DNA of 64,000 nt, taken from positions 2,480,001-2,544,000 of the forward strand of contig JADPYG010000088.1 of NCBI GenBank assembly GCA_017654735.1. The letters are read 5' to 3'. The stretch is from Vishniacozyma victoriae (lineage: Eukaryota; Basidiomycota; Tremellomycetes; Tremellales; Bulleribasidiaceae). The position numbers and the translations under genes are program-made. The notes below the pieces were generated by a model. It did no database searches, had not been told where the DNA came from, and worked only from the letters and a program-made list of their open reading frames with translations. Below, in pieces: positions 22,544 to 34,371 of the stretch (positions are counted from its first letter, which is position 1; the number at the start of each line of letters is the position of its first letter).

Positions 22544-24137
22544 TTAGTACTGTCCACCACCGTAACCTCCCTGCTGACCTGTTGGGTTAGCGAAGCTCAT
22601 GTATTGAATGAATGAGTAGAGAAGATATACCACCACTAGCATATGAGTCTGATCCTCCATATCCTCCTGCGTATCCTACAGGTCCGAACAATCAAGCAGG
22701 ATATGACGACGGTAGGGAAAAGAACGGGCGATTGAGTCAAGTTGCGGATCGGGACGGGGAAGTTCAGACGATAGGAGGTACGTGATCATGATCAAGATGG
22801 GTCGGAGACGGAAAGTACACGGGGAGAGAAAAAGAGGACGGATGCGATCAGAAACACCCAATATGGACCAACCGACTTACCACCCTGTTCACCACCCTGG
22901 TATCCACCACCCTGGCCTCCAGAGTAACCACCGGCTTGGCCACCGTCTTGAGCAACCACGTCAGCTAGATCACCCAAAAGTAACCCGAAATACTTACAGC
23001 CTCCCTGCTGACCACCGTAGCCACCACCTCCGTAACCACCCTGGCCACCTTGCTGACCACCGTAACCACCACCTCCCTGGCCACCGTAACCACCTCCACC
23101 GCCCTGGTATCCACCACCCTGGCCTCCGTAACCACCACCTCCACCACCCTGGTATCCACCACCTTGTCCTCCGTCTATACATTAGTACAAGCTCGAGACG
23201 CGACCGTGAGGGTACTCACAACCACCCTGGCCACCTCCGTAACCACCTTGTCCACCACCACCGTAACCACCGCCACCTCCTCCGTAACCAGAGTTGTAGC
23301 CAGATCCACCGTAGCCACCACCAGCGGGCTTAGTGTTGGCCATGTTGACCTTTTAGTCAGCGATGTACAGAGTGCGTTGCAAATGTAGCCTACTCGGACA
23401 CGTCGACCGTCGAGCTCCTGCTCGTTCATCTGCTGGATGGCGGCATCAGCCTCGGGCTGTTGACCGTAGGTCTACTGTCAGTAAAAGCGACAACAGAAGC
23501 GGATGGTACACACGACGAAACCGAAACCCCTGGATCGGCCAGTCTCCTTGTCCTTCATGACGATACACTGAATCAGTTAGCAGAGGTAAGTATGTAGGAG
23601 AAAAGGACGCACGTCAACGATCTGACCGTATTGGGAGAAAGCCTGTTGATGCGAACGTGCCGAGCCAAAGACGAAACGAAGCGAGATAGGTAGCGCATTT
23701 CAAGAGATTCCAAGGGACGAGAAGGGACGAAACGAGAGCGAGAGTCGGAGATAGAGCATGTAATATAATTTGACGAGAGGTAGATTGATCCAAGAGAAAA
23801 AGATAGCATGAGCACATGAGACCTCAAAACAAGACAGAAAACAAGCGAACCTGGTGTAGGATTTCATCGTTGGTGTTCCAAGACAAGTTGCCTATAAAAA
23901 CACGTCAGGACACACGAAATCACAAGAGAGAACAGACGAAGTAGTATCCCCGGACCGAAAAGAGCAAGCAAGCCAACACCCCAAATCCAAGCCCAAGCCG
24001 ATCATCAAAAACGATATCCCGATCCCAGATCCCAATGTTCCCATTTATAATTGCATGCTCTTTCGGTCCGATCTCCATCCTATGTGATGTTGTTGTTGTA
24101 GGATTGTTGACATACCGACGTAAACTTTAGCTGACAT
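22544..24137 (-). CDS. Glycine-rich RNA-binding protein with one RRM
   Basis: Ten exons on the minus strand (24116-24137, 23851-23891, 23613-23642, 23514-23567, 23394-23471, 23220-23349, 22998-23174, 22881-22946, 22631-22675, 22544-22578) encode 225 residues. The N-terminal half is one RRM: KVYVGNLSW is RNP2, FSQYGQIVD and the RNP1 octamer RGFGFVTY follow, then QQMNEQELDGRRVRV. The rest is Gly/Tyr/Gln-rich with GGY and GGQ repeats. This is the layout of cold-inducible glycine-rich RNA-binding proteins, which tune splicing, stability and translation of mRNAs. Introns 1, 2 and 8 are about 205-224 nt against 45-50 nt elsewhere. Exons 7, 8 and 9 start and end in the same phase and are multiples of three, so isoforms are possible. 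Confidence 0.88.
23892..24115 (-). other. Long first intron of the RRM gene with an inverted repeat
   Basis: This 224-nt intron carries two complementary arms: 23952-23966 (GGACCGAAAAGAGCA) and 24056-24069 (TGCTCTTTCGGTCC). They pair as a 14-bp stem with one bulged base and an 89-base loop. The intron is about five times the local norm. Confidence 0.7.
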
Positions 24138-24430
24138 TGTATTATATATCTGTTGTTTATTGATATAAGATACTTGAAGAGTGATGTATAGAGTGAGAGA
24201 AGGGAAGGGAGGGGGCGGCGAACGGGGTAGGGCAGGGAAGGGGGGAATAGACAGTGACGAGGCGACGGAAGTAAATTTAACCGTATACACTGGTAATTAC
24301 CATCTAGGAAATTCGAGTGGCAGTAGGCATTAAAGCGGGATTATATTAAATGTGGCACTTGCATTGTCGCGTGGCATCCCCCACTCTCCACTCTGTCGTT
24401 CAGTTCACCTACTCTGTACCATCTACAGTA
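24138..24430. promoter_or_regulatory. Bidirectional promoter, RRM gene / FKBP2 gene
   Basis: Less than 300 bases separate two divergent start codons. A purine-rich GAGAGAAGGGAAGGGAGGGGGC tract lies at about 24198-24245 on the plus strand, read as a pyrimidine tract by the RRM gene leader. Confidence 0.45.
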
Positions 24431-24999
24431 ATGTTTAACAAACCAGTAACAGCCCTGTTGGGTCTGCTAGCTCTATGCCTCACTATGGCACTAGCTTCCA
24501 AATCGGCCGAACAACTTCAGATTGGCGTCAAGTACAAGCCCGACGAATGTCCTCTCAAGACAAGGAATGGTGATCGATTGAGCATGCAGTACGTATCATT
24601 CTCAGCCGTCCACCTTCTACTCATCATACGCTGACGATAAGCTACACTGGTACCCTAGCCAAGGACGGAAGCAAGTTTGATTCTTCCCTTGACAGGAATC
24701 AGCCATTTGAGTTTACCAGTTAGTCCTATCTAAACAGATGGCAATGGAGCTGATCAGTAGTCGGTTCCGGCCAAGTCATCAAAGGCTGGGAGCAGGGATT
24801 ATTGGACATGTGCATCTCGGAGAAGAGGAAGTTGACGATCCCACCAGAGTTGGGTTATGGTGAGTTCACCCTTATGCCGATGAACTAGTGCTTACAATCA
24901 GGTGTTCGAGGTCACCCTCCCGTCATTCCCCCAGAGTCAACTTTGGTCTTTGAAGTTGAGCTCTTAGGCATCAAGAACAGGTTTGTAGATGAATTGTAG
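24431..24999 (+). CDS. FPR2: ER-lumenal FKBP-type peptidyl-prolyl isomerase (FKBP2-like)
   Basis: Four exons (24431-24588, 24642-24718, 24761-24859, 24902-24999) encode 143 residues. The protein isomerises prolyl bonds of nascent secretory proteins. A signal peptide ([22 protein letters not shown]) precedes a complete FKBP domain with [45 protein letters not shown] and [10 protein letters not shown], covering the usual FK506-pocket aromatic residues. The last codons give NRFVDEL, so the chain ends in VDEL, a fungal ER-retention signal. That ending supports reading through the tempting GTTTGT donor at 24981. It is divergent from the RRM gene and converges with the DUF3074 gene, whose stop is 62 bases away. 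Confidence 0.9.
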
Positions 25000-25060
25000 A
25001 AAGACATATATGCACTGGAGTATACATCGAACAACATGCTAGTGATTCCGATACCATCGA

Positions 25061-26224
25061 TTACAACGCCTCTGAATTCACCGCACCTCCCTCCTCATCT
25101 GGGAACTTGCGCTCTATCCAAGAAAGGAATGAAGGTACGTCTTCGGCAATACTACTCGGTAATGAAGAGTTGGTGATGAATCGCGGGATATTGCCTGGTC
25201 ATCAGACTCCATCACGGATGGCACAAAGGGGACTGGAGACTCACCACCAGCATCACTGCTCGTTGCCATCCTCCAATCTACCTCTGCCCCATTCGCAGCT
25301 TCGGATACCCTCTCAACCGAAACGTATTTCCCCCTCACCGTACCAGCTTCTTTGCCCTGTTTGGGAGGACAGTCGGGGTGCTCGAATGGTATAGAGACTG
25401 TACCTTAATATCTCTCTCAACCTGTCAGTCGTAGATACGTACTGTTCATAAAGCACCTCTGTCCTGGTGGATCCTGCTTCAATTCCCTAGAGAGCAATAA
25501 TACCACAAACGTTCGTGGATTAGTCGGGGGAGGGGTTTTGAAAGTCAATCTCCAAACCTCTGCGATATGGGGTTGAAAGACTTGAAGGCATTCTGTCTCT
25601 CTCATCGATTCGATATATTCCCTCTCATTCTATCATCAGCTCCATTCGTACATGTAAACACACCTCTGAGTGATATTCAAGTAATCCCCGCCTGAAACGC
25701 TCGTACAAACCCTTGGGAGAGGTTGTCATGACATCAGCCTGCCTTTGCATTTCCGTCTGTTCCACTTTCTTGTGATCATGCGAATTATGTTTGGATGTCG
25801 AGAGTTTATGCGTTAAAGCCTTGACTGATTCATTTGTATGTGTTGACATCCTTCCACACCACATTTCCGAGATGCCTAATTCCTTCTTGACCTGACATCA
25901 GCTGATGTTGACGAGATCACTCACTGGGTGATTATTGAGAGTAACGATTTGAACGGTGCCATCGCATTTCACTGATGTCTTCTTCCAATCCCTTCTCGTC
26001 AGCTCAAGCTTCAGAAAAACGTTGAGGCATGGCCTCGTAGAAAGGCTTACCCGATAGAATCAGCCAGCTTCTGTCCTGCTGCAAAATGATCATCCAGAAA
26101 TTGGGCGAAGGCAGGCGTAGCTGGATCCGGTATATCCTATCTTATCAGACTAGCAAGCTGATATAAGCGGAAGAGAGCTTGCCTTGGGCGTTAATGGTCT
26201 CAGGTCGAGGTGGACTGAGCTCAT
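25061..26224 (-). CDS. DUF3074 (START-like) family protein
   Basis: Seven exons on the minus strand (26183-26224, 26051-26136, 25925-25994, 25664-25891, 25443-25629, 25245-25403, 25061-25194) encode about 301 residues of the fungal DUF3074 family, predicted to adopt the START/Bet v 1 fold for hydrophobic ligands. Family marks are the N-terminal VHLDLRPLTP, WKKTSVKC, WCGRMSTH, the block ending in RTFVVLLLSREL, TVRGKYVSVERV, and SDAGGNIPRF with VPSFLSWIE near the end. The first intron begins with GC (AAG|GCAAGC at 26182), a GC-AG intron. Intron 5 uses an AAG acceptor. There is no signal peptide or membrane span. Ligand unknown. Confidence 0.8.
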
Positions 26225-26466
26225 CTTGCAGTTGTCTGTGTGTATGCCTGATTTGTTGTATAGCTAGACTCTGACTAGTCTGTTCTTGTTTATAGGGAAG
26301 CGCGGTCTATAGTCGGGGATGATCCGGTTAAGACGGCTTGAAATAGAGTTGTCTGATTGACAGGCACAGGACGTCATTTAAGTCCAAAGTAACAATCAGA
26401 TGCAGGAATGTAGACATGTAGCAAGGGATGGAGATGTATACCATCAATAAAGTACAACTACAACAA

Positions 26467-26491
26467 CAAATCAAATCAAATCAAATCAAAT
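26467..26491 (+). repeat. CAAAT pentanucleotide microsatellite, five copies
   Basis: Five perfect head-to-tail CAAAT units follow a short CAA run. It lies in the 298-base gap between the stop of the Zn2Cys6 gene and the start of the DUF3074 gene, both on the minus strand, so probably in the 3' UTR of the former or the promoter of the latter. Confidence 0.85.
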
Positions 26492-26522
26492 CTATAAGGC
26501 AAGTAAACGTATATTTTCCTTC

Positions 26523-29095
26523 TTAACCTAATAATCTTTTCCAAATCCCCGAACCAAGTTCTATTCCAAGAACCTCTCTTTTCCCAATTGCAACAATGAC
26601 CCCACTTCCACCTTCCACGCATTCAGCTAATAGACTGAGGACTGGTCTATTTGAGTTGAGGGGAACGATATCGAGAGGACGAGATTCGGCTATTACTTCG
26701 TATGTTGATCTCAAGACTGTTGTCACATGTGGCAACGAGATTAAAGGGGAGCTGGGTAGGGCAGAGAGCATCGAAAGGATTGTATGAAGAGCTAGTCCGA
26801 GCAGGGGGCGGTATAGCGCGAAAGAGCTACCATTAGCTCGATTCGTGCAGATCAGGAGGGACATACTAGATCAAGGTCCGACCGATTTCGGGCGAACAAA
26901 TAGCTTGAATCAGGGCAAAAGCAGCATCACGAGCTCGTTCCAGTTGAGTGTACCCATCATGTGTTTGGGATAATTCAGTCCAGATCGCGGAACTACCCAA
27001 GAAAGAAGGTGACGAGGTATACAACTCGGCATAGCTCAAGTAGATCGATAGTACACTGCTAGTCAGCTTTGCTCTCAACAAGGATTGATGACGTACGGGT
27101 CACCACGGACAGACCAAGCTGAAGCCCATGTTTCCCATCTAATCCCGTACTTGCGCCAGATATCCATAAGTTTCCGCCTCTCACTAGGTGGATCTCCAGC
27201 AGCACTATGTCCACTAGGCGTTCGCCCTACGGGCCTTTCCAGAGTTTGGGCTCGCTCTGTACCCCTCTCAGACCCTGACATGGGTTCATCCTCTTCAACA
27301 GTAGTTATTGTTGGGATCTTACAAGCTATCTGAGCTTGATGGACTGAATGTCAGTCTTGATCACGCTTCGAAGGCGGGTGACTTACTGTCCCGTAGCATC
27401 TCGACGTATTCTAACCAGGCCAGTAGTTTAAGGTCTCGATCGCGAACTGCTGGGTCACCAGGAACGGACGTCGATAATCTATCTCGCCACGAGATGGCCA
27501 GTGACCCATTTGCCATTGGATGATTGAAATCGCCTAACTGGATCCTGTTCGTCAGTACAAGTCTAGTGGCAGCGGAAGCAGGACAACTGACATGTGATCA
27601 AGGATGAATACGTAGATCCATTCACGCCAGTCATCTTGACTTTTACGAGCGTGTAGTCGATCCTGTTCGTGCCGCCTCGACAGGCCGACAGTCATGGTAG
27701 CAAGAGCCGTGTCATTTAACCAAGTTCTATTCATCAGCTTTCGAACATTCAATTAGACAATAGGCATACGCATAGACACCAAGAGACCGGATCTCTTCCC
27801 TGGTCCATTCGCACGATTGAGATATCAATGCGCCAATCTCACCAGTTACCGCGACGAGAGCCTCATCACAGTCTCGTCTCGTCACATCGCTTCGGTCCAC
27901 TAGAGGTCGCCTTCCCAATAAAGAGACGACCAATGACGGCAGACCTTGAGCGTCACGTAATCCCACAAGCCAAGGAGTTAATGGCCACGCCCGAGTCCTG
28001 TAATTCTCCCATACACTATCTGGAATCTCGGCATGCACTGTCCGAGCCCTAGTAGCCCTGGTCTCCTGCCGCGAGGAAGGCGGCCCTTCGATCGAACGCT
28101 GCAGTGCATTAATGGCTGCTTGGAGTGATTGGAGAGAGGCAGGGACTGATGATAATGAAGCTATACTGCCTTCGAGGTGGCGTATGCGTGACTCGTAATT
28201 CGATGACGAGGTCGGCGGTGGGTGGTATGACTGAATAGGGGCGACAGGCGGTGGGAGTGGCTGATGAATGGGTGGAGGTGATATGGGTCGATGGGACATG
28301 TATGGAACGGTAGTCAAAGCCGTCATGGATGCCTGAGGAGGTGGGGGCATGGGTTCCCTCGCTTGCCTGAGAGCATATTCTGGCGGAGCGCGTGATGTGA
28401 CTGGAGGAGCAGGTTGTGGGCCTGACGGATAGAAGCCTAAACCCGACGGCGTACCGGGTCGACCACTTGGTGCGAGTAGTGCGCCGGAATATAGAGGTCC
28501 ACGTGATGGAAGTGCAGAAATTGATTTCGGTCGACTTCGAGCTTCGAATACACATGCTTGACCTGCTTGACGACATCCTCTACATGGGACTTGGGTAGGT
28601 CCATCACATTTCATTCTGATATTAGCCGATTCTTATCAAGTGTTTTCAAAGGACTCACTTTTGCCGACGGCATCGAGTACATGCCATCATACTGCGGGGT
28701 GCACGCGAGCTTGTATCGCGAGCAAAAGTCATTCCTTGACCCATCTCATCCTCTTCCTTGGGTGGAACTGGGGTAGGTGACCTGATATCCATCGAATGCC
28801 TAACATTGTGAGGCCTGAGCGAGCTTTGCGAGCTTGTCCATGGACTCGAAGCGGTCCAATTTGAAGGTCCGGCCGCAAAAGGTGGAAAGGGATGGGCGCC
28901 GGCAGCTGTTGGGGGACCATGACTTGAGGAAGGTAAAGGAGGTGGTAGGATTGGGTTATTGGGTGAAGCTGTTGGGTTCCTATGACTAGTAGCTGCCGAG
29001 CCTGATCGACGAGATTCACCGCTTCCACGTTCGGGTCCCGATGGAGAGCCTGAGCGACGTCGTTTAGAAGGAGTTGGATTCATTAGACTATCCAT
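26523..29095 (-). CDS. Zn2Cys6 fungal transcription factor
   Basis: Seven exons on the minus strand (28659-29095, 27770-28615, 27592-27726, 27387-27544, 27097-27325, 26867-27055, 26523-26826) encode about 765 residues. A Pro/Ser-rich N-terminus of 135 residues precedes the binuclear zinc cluster CTRCRRQKMKCDG...PCRGCRQAGQACVF, whose six cysteines span the first intron with perfect phase. After a proline-rich linker comes a short helical segment (SRIRHLEGSIASL) that may dimerise, then a helical regulatory region typical of fungal-specific factors, with WLNDTALATMTVGLSRR and the LSIYLSYAELYTSSP segment. The regulated pathway cannot be told. I chose ATG 29095 because of its better context (A at -3, G at +4); an in-frame ATG at 29125 would add ten residues. 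Confidence 0.85.
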
Positions 29096-31273
29096 CGTCA
29101 GCCTCTTTTCGCTCTGTCGGAACATTTATCGCGGTCGGAGGATTACTTGATCGGCGTGATCATTGAGAAGGAGGGGGAACTCACTTGTTTTAAAATATAT
29201 ATTGAGATTATACACGGCCTTGTCCGGACGCACGGTCCCACAACACTCGTAACCGAATACACAAGTGCCCTTCCTTTCCAACAGTCTGAGCACAGACACT
29301 TGTCGCAAATCCTTCCCCCCCCGTTTAATTTCCTGATGACGAGAGTTGTACACACACCCCGCTCTATCGAATAGTAGTGTAGATTTGATGGGACCTTAAC
29401 GATGTTTTGGTCTCCTTCCTATCCTCCAGATCGTATATTTCCGCTCGATAATCATTCGCAAAGTAACAAGTATGAAAGAGCGTAAAAAGAGGTTGTCGAT
29501 CCCAAAAGGTCACCAGGACGTTTGATCGGATAGATAGACGGGACGGGTGTTTCGAGTAACGACGTTGTATGTTTGTGTGTGTGTCTGTGGTCTGGACACT
29601 TGGAATATGTTACATGTAGCGTCTAGGGCGTACTAACGAGACAAGTACGGGAAGCAAGTTGAACGAATGGGATACCCCTTGATAAAGTCTGACCCCTGAC
29701 CGGGATCTTTGGTAATCCTAGATTGTCCGGAGACTACCCCAAGCTAGTCGATCCAGGGTAAATTAAACCTCGTCCCGATTTACCAAGGGGGCGCAGCTGC
29801 TTTCTTGTCGAGTTATCCTTATCCCAAGGTGAAATCTCGTTGTATCGGTACTTGATCGGTTACCCGTTCCTGTTCCGTTCACTCAGAAGAAAGACGGGAT
29901 TCTACAAGCAGGAGAATTATGATTTCGGAACGGTTCTTTGAGGGTTGTAAACTATTGACCCAACACTTTGGCCGATCTGACTTTGTCGCGTTCCAGGTTT
30001 CAGGTTCCAAGGTTTTCGCCGAGATTTTTACGTCATTCATCTACCCGTGCCGGTGTTCTGGTCGCAGTTGAGTTTCACGCAGCCAGAGTGAGTCTCGCAG
30101 CAAAGATGATGATGGGTGGCAAGACGTAGTCTAGATCACATTCCAGCTTTCATAAGAAGCCACAAGACGGGGAAGTATGTACTCTCATACACATACACGC
30201 TACGATGCATGAAGCCAACTCGTCAGCGATCTTCAGGAACAAAGCCAACATCTGGGTATACGGAGAGTAGAAACCGACTCTCCATTCCCATAGACGGGAT
30301 CAACGGCTCCTCCTCGCGCACGAAAGAGCAGTCGACTCCAGGCGTGCCTATGACACATCCTGATCCCGATGTCCCAAGAGTCGCACATCAAACCACTGAT
30401 CCGAATAACGTCAACCCATCTCCGGCCTCCTACATCTCGGCACAACAAACAACCTCACATGTGAGCGTACAATTATGAATCCGGTGATACATATATTCCT
30501 GTAACGCAGCAGGTAAGGCATACAGACAAGCGAAAGGGATCCAGTAAACCGGGACGATCACTTGTACCCTGAAATCAAGCTCGGACGTGCCTGTCGCCTT
30601 CAAAACTAATCTCCTTCTACTTTCCCCTTGATCCCCTTGTTTTTCTTATTTTGATGGAAACAGAGCCTATTTCATCTGAACCCTCCTTTCCGATATCTTG
30701 ACACATCCTTTCCGGGCTTTTGAGTATCAATCTAGATGGAATGCTGTGTTTCAATTGATGACTCAAAGGACGTCCATTCTTCGGCTGCGTGTGGGCCGGA
30801 AGAGAGTGGGGTGGTGTCCTTGACCAGGTACCAGAGTAAGCGAGAGCTTGCCACAAATTGAGCATTGCAGCAGCACCTCAAAATCAATGCCGGTCCTAAC
30901 TGGTTGATTTTCCCTTAACGTTCATGACGAAGCCCGATGGTCGGACAGACCGATAATTACGGTTACATGGTGTCGCGGGCCAACTGCGCTACTCGATCAA
31001 GCGATCTCGATGATGTCAGGCCAATTTGAGCGCTGAGCGCGTTGCGTTGAACGCGTTTTTGGTTGAAACCTAGAGAAAGCCTTGAAGTGAATTTCTTCAG
31101 TTGACAGCTCATATCTAGCTAAGGCAGTCTCTTCTTCTGAGACTCACGTGATGATTAGAGCCAAGCCATAGAGAGTAGAGAGCGCATACTGAATATTCGC
31201 GACTGGGCACGTTTGCATCATTTAAACAATTATATACCTATATACTTTCTTTCCTCTCCGTGTATCGATTTTT
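29096..31273. other. 2.2-kb gene-poor region upstream of the Zn2Cys6 gene
   Basis: This is one of the largest gaps. It is the upstream region of the minus-strand Zn2Cys6 gene and ends at the 3' end of the BAR-like gene. An open frame at 30116-30478 lacks an ATG and has no recognisable content. A dyad-rich patch (GCGCTGAGCGCGTTGCGTTGAACGCG) lies near 31031-31056. Long upstream DNA is common for regulators with complex control. Confidence 0.5.
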
Positions 31274-34200
31274 TCAAGCTCTACCCTTGACACTTCCATT
31301 CTTGGACCTGGTGCTCTTGGTTCTCTTTGGGCTAGCAGCGTCCTTGATAGCCTCCCATTTTCCGGTATTCTTCTTCAATCCCCTCCTGGCATTCATGTAC
31401 TCTGGATCCCGCTCATCTTCTGAATCGACATCAGCCTGTCCGATCCGGCTGGACCAAGGTGCACTATCAGGCTTGGTAGGTTCGGGGGAAGGAGCTCGGT
31501 CTTCGGTAGAGTAATCGTGTCCTGTAGCTGGGGTCACTGGGGGTGGGGCAGTAACGGCTGGTGAATCCGGAACGTTCATTCGGACCGATTTGCGCTTGGC
31601 AAGTTGAGGCTGTTCAGACTCTTCAGCGGCGGGTTCGCCTTGAGCAGTGCCGTCGGATTCATCACCACTATCTTCGTCGCGCCTATCGGAAGGGATTCGC
31701 TCAATGGCAGGAGGACCAGCATTCATACCAGCCTGAACACTTCGGTCGTTCTCGTAGACTTTGTATTTCGAGTCATCGTGCTCTTCATCAGATGATGAAT
31801 CCTCGTCCTCTTCCTGACCCTGACCGTCTTCCTGGGCAGACTCATAGACACTCTCGCCGTCGGCAGTGGTAGTCGAGTGGAACGAGTTTCGCTTGTTGCT
31901 GTATGGTCGAGCAGTAGTGTTGTTGACCATGGGAGTAGAGACGGGAGCGGGCTTCTCTTCAACAGGAAGCTTGACGGGTCCAGGTGCGGTGATGGAGAAC
32001 ATCTGTGGTGGGGGAAGGGCTGGCTCAGACATGACCGACTTGTTGTCATTGGGGTTGGGGCTGGTAGGCCTCAATGCCGACTTGAGAGGAGGCGACATCA
32101 ATCGCGATGGCGGTAGAGGGGTAGTCGACCTGGGAGGGCTTGGGGGAGCCTGCGAGACTCGCTTGGAGGAATTGGATCGAGCCAAAGAACCAGGAGCAGC
32201 GGTCGAGTTGGATCGACCAAGGGACTTGGCACCACCATCAGCAGCGGGGAACTTCAATGTAGGAACGGGGACAATTGAAGATCCAGGAGCTCTGGGCAAT
32301 TCCATCTGAGGAGTGACTTGGCTTTTGGGAGCCTTGGGGACCTCGGGCATGGGTGGGGGCTGGTCGGAATCAACAAGCGACATGATCGATCGGCCTTCAC
32401 CAGCTTGCTGGCCGATTCGGGAGATACTACCATTGGGCCTGATCCTCTGCTTGGCAGGACTGGACTTGGCAGTAGCGGTCGAGGTGGTCGATTTCATCGT
32501 GTTGGATCTGGACATACCGGAAGCAGTGGTAGTCGAAGTCGACTTGACAATGTTGGTGCGTGCTACTGGGGCGCCGAGAACGGGAGGGTTACCAGAGGAC
32601 CTGACGGGGGCAGTTCCAGCAGATTTGACGGTACTAGCCCGGGAGCTGGGTCGCTGGGTAGGTGTCTTGTTGCCACTTTGTCGACCAGTCAGGGTACTTT
32701 GACTGTCGGATCGTTGACCCATAGGCCGACTGGCAGGCTTTGCTGGAATGAGACCGGCGGCGACAGGCATCGAGTTCCGTTTGGAATTGTTTCGGCCTAC
32801 AGTGTCGACTGAAAAGGTCGAGTTACGGTTATTGGATACGGAGACCAAGTTGCCATTATCCTCGTCGTCACTAGAGTCGTCTCCGCCTCGACCGCCGCCA
32901 TACATCGAGTTGGAGCGTCGAATGTTGGTGTCGGTTCGAGTAGACCATCCACCTTTACTGCCTTGGTAGACGGGTCCGGGAGAATCCCGACCGGATCGGC
33001 TCTGGTTCCTCTGCCTGCTTGAATCACCCTTGAACATCTTGGCAATCTTGGAGAAGAATCCACCCTTCTTCTTTCCTCCTCCTCCACCAAAGTCTCGCGC
33101 ACTGGAGGCATCGGAATCGGCTCGTTCGTTGTTGGCATGGTCATTCGAGTTGGAGAAGGTCCTGCGTAGAGATTGTCGACGGCTGGTGGGAGCAGTGTAT
33201 CCGATATCACTAGCGGCCCGCCGGCCTCCATTTCGGGGAGCAGTGACGGATGGGACACCGATAGGGGCGGCCTTGGGTGGTCCAGATCGTCCAGTCATGG
33301 ACGAGACACGTCCGCCGGCGGGGCGGTTCTCGTGGACAGTGTAATTGCCATTTCCGTCGTCCGAGCTGTCTTCGTTCTCCTCTAGAATACTTCCAGTGAT
33401 GGATCCCTGGCCCATACTTCGAGGGAATGGTACGCCTCCTCGTCGAGACTGGGCGTCTTCGTAGCCAATCTGGGAAGCGGATTGGGATGGGGCAATAGAG
33501 CCGTTCGAGTCTAGCTCGAACGCGTCGCGTGGTAATTCTGACAATTAGCACTTTGATTTTGCAGGTGATTTGTAGACATACCGCTATGCTTTTCCATGTC
33601 TTCTAGACCTCTCTTGGCCTGCCTGACCCACATTCGGCCAACGGCCTCCATAGCTCTGAACCTCTCTTCGAGACCATTGGCCATGACATTGTTCCTCTCG
33701 GATTCAATTCTGACTTCTAATCCTCTCAAGTGCTCTTCACACCCCAGCAATTCTGCCTGGGCCTCTTGGAGCTTGCTAGCCCGCTTCGACTCTTTGGTGT
33801 TGAATGATCCAACCGAACTGACAGACATGGTAGATGCTCGAGACGACATGGAAGAAGGACTTCGATGACTGTACTCTGCGGACATGGCTGACAAGTCTGC
33901 CTTTTTGGGCCTGGACTTGGTGGACTTGATCAACCGAGTGACCAAGATCTCCCTATCCCTCCTGACTCGAGACATTTCCTCTTCCAGCAGATGAATCTGC
34001 TTGAGATCCTTCCTGAATCGGTCCAAACTCGATACGTATGCTGCCCATCCAGGTGAATCGGGTTGGTCGTCGTGCATATGTGCTTCTGGATTTTCGAGCA
34101 GGTGGGCGGATAGAGGACCCTCAAAAGCGGCATGTCGCACGGATCGACGAACACTCATATTGACACCAGGGGACGAGGTCGTATAGGCGAGCAGCGACGA

Positions 34201-34371
34201 TGTCGACGAGTGAGAGTGCGACAGCAATGTCAGGAGAGAGGTGGATAGGGCTTTCTGAGCATCGCTAAGGGTTAGCACTTCTCGCCGAGAAGACGGGGGG
34301 ACGTACAGATAATTGCTCAAGAGCCTATCGCTCGAGCTCCGATGAGCATGTCCAGGTCGTAGAGCGTCCAT
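31274..34371 (-). CDS. Large coiled-coil/BAR-like protein with disordered tail
   Basis: Three exons on the minus strand (34307-34371, 33582-34264, 31274-33537) encode about 1003 residues. The first 260 residues are helical and charged, with an ESLDRFRKDLKQIHLLEEEM-like segment and the strongly conserved-looking LQEAQAELLGCEEHLRGLEVRIE followed by GLEERFRAMEAVGRMW, consistent with a BAR/F-BAR-type membrane-bending bundle as in eisosome or endocytic proteins. That is inference. The remaining 740 residues are Ser/Pro/Asn-rich with repeated SRxxS phosphosite-like motifs and a lysine cluster GGGKKKGGFFSKIAKMFKG that could bind acidic membranes. A 42-nt intron at 34265-34306 is in frame; I splice it because donor, branch and acceptor are all standard. 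A 5'-UTR intron (34372-34430) appears to end immediately before the ATG. Confidence 0.72.

Noticed and set aside
22782..23388. His/Arg-rich and Thr/Val-rich open frames on the plus strand
   Set aside because: They are shadows of the glycine-repeat exons of the RRM gene on the minus strand.
24981..25047. Intron from GTTTGT at the end of the FKBP2 gene
   Set aside because: Reading through gives a VDEL end followed by a stop, exactly what an ER FKBP needs; splicing has no sensible continuation.
30116..30478. 120-codon plus-strand open frame
   Set aside because: It opens with GTG, has no in-frame ATG nearby, no recognisable content and no convincing splice partners.
31561..33544. Several plus-strand open frames of 100-164 codons
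   Set aside because: All overlap the long exon of the BAR-like gene and have the composition of antisense frames of Ser/Pro-rich coding DNA.
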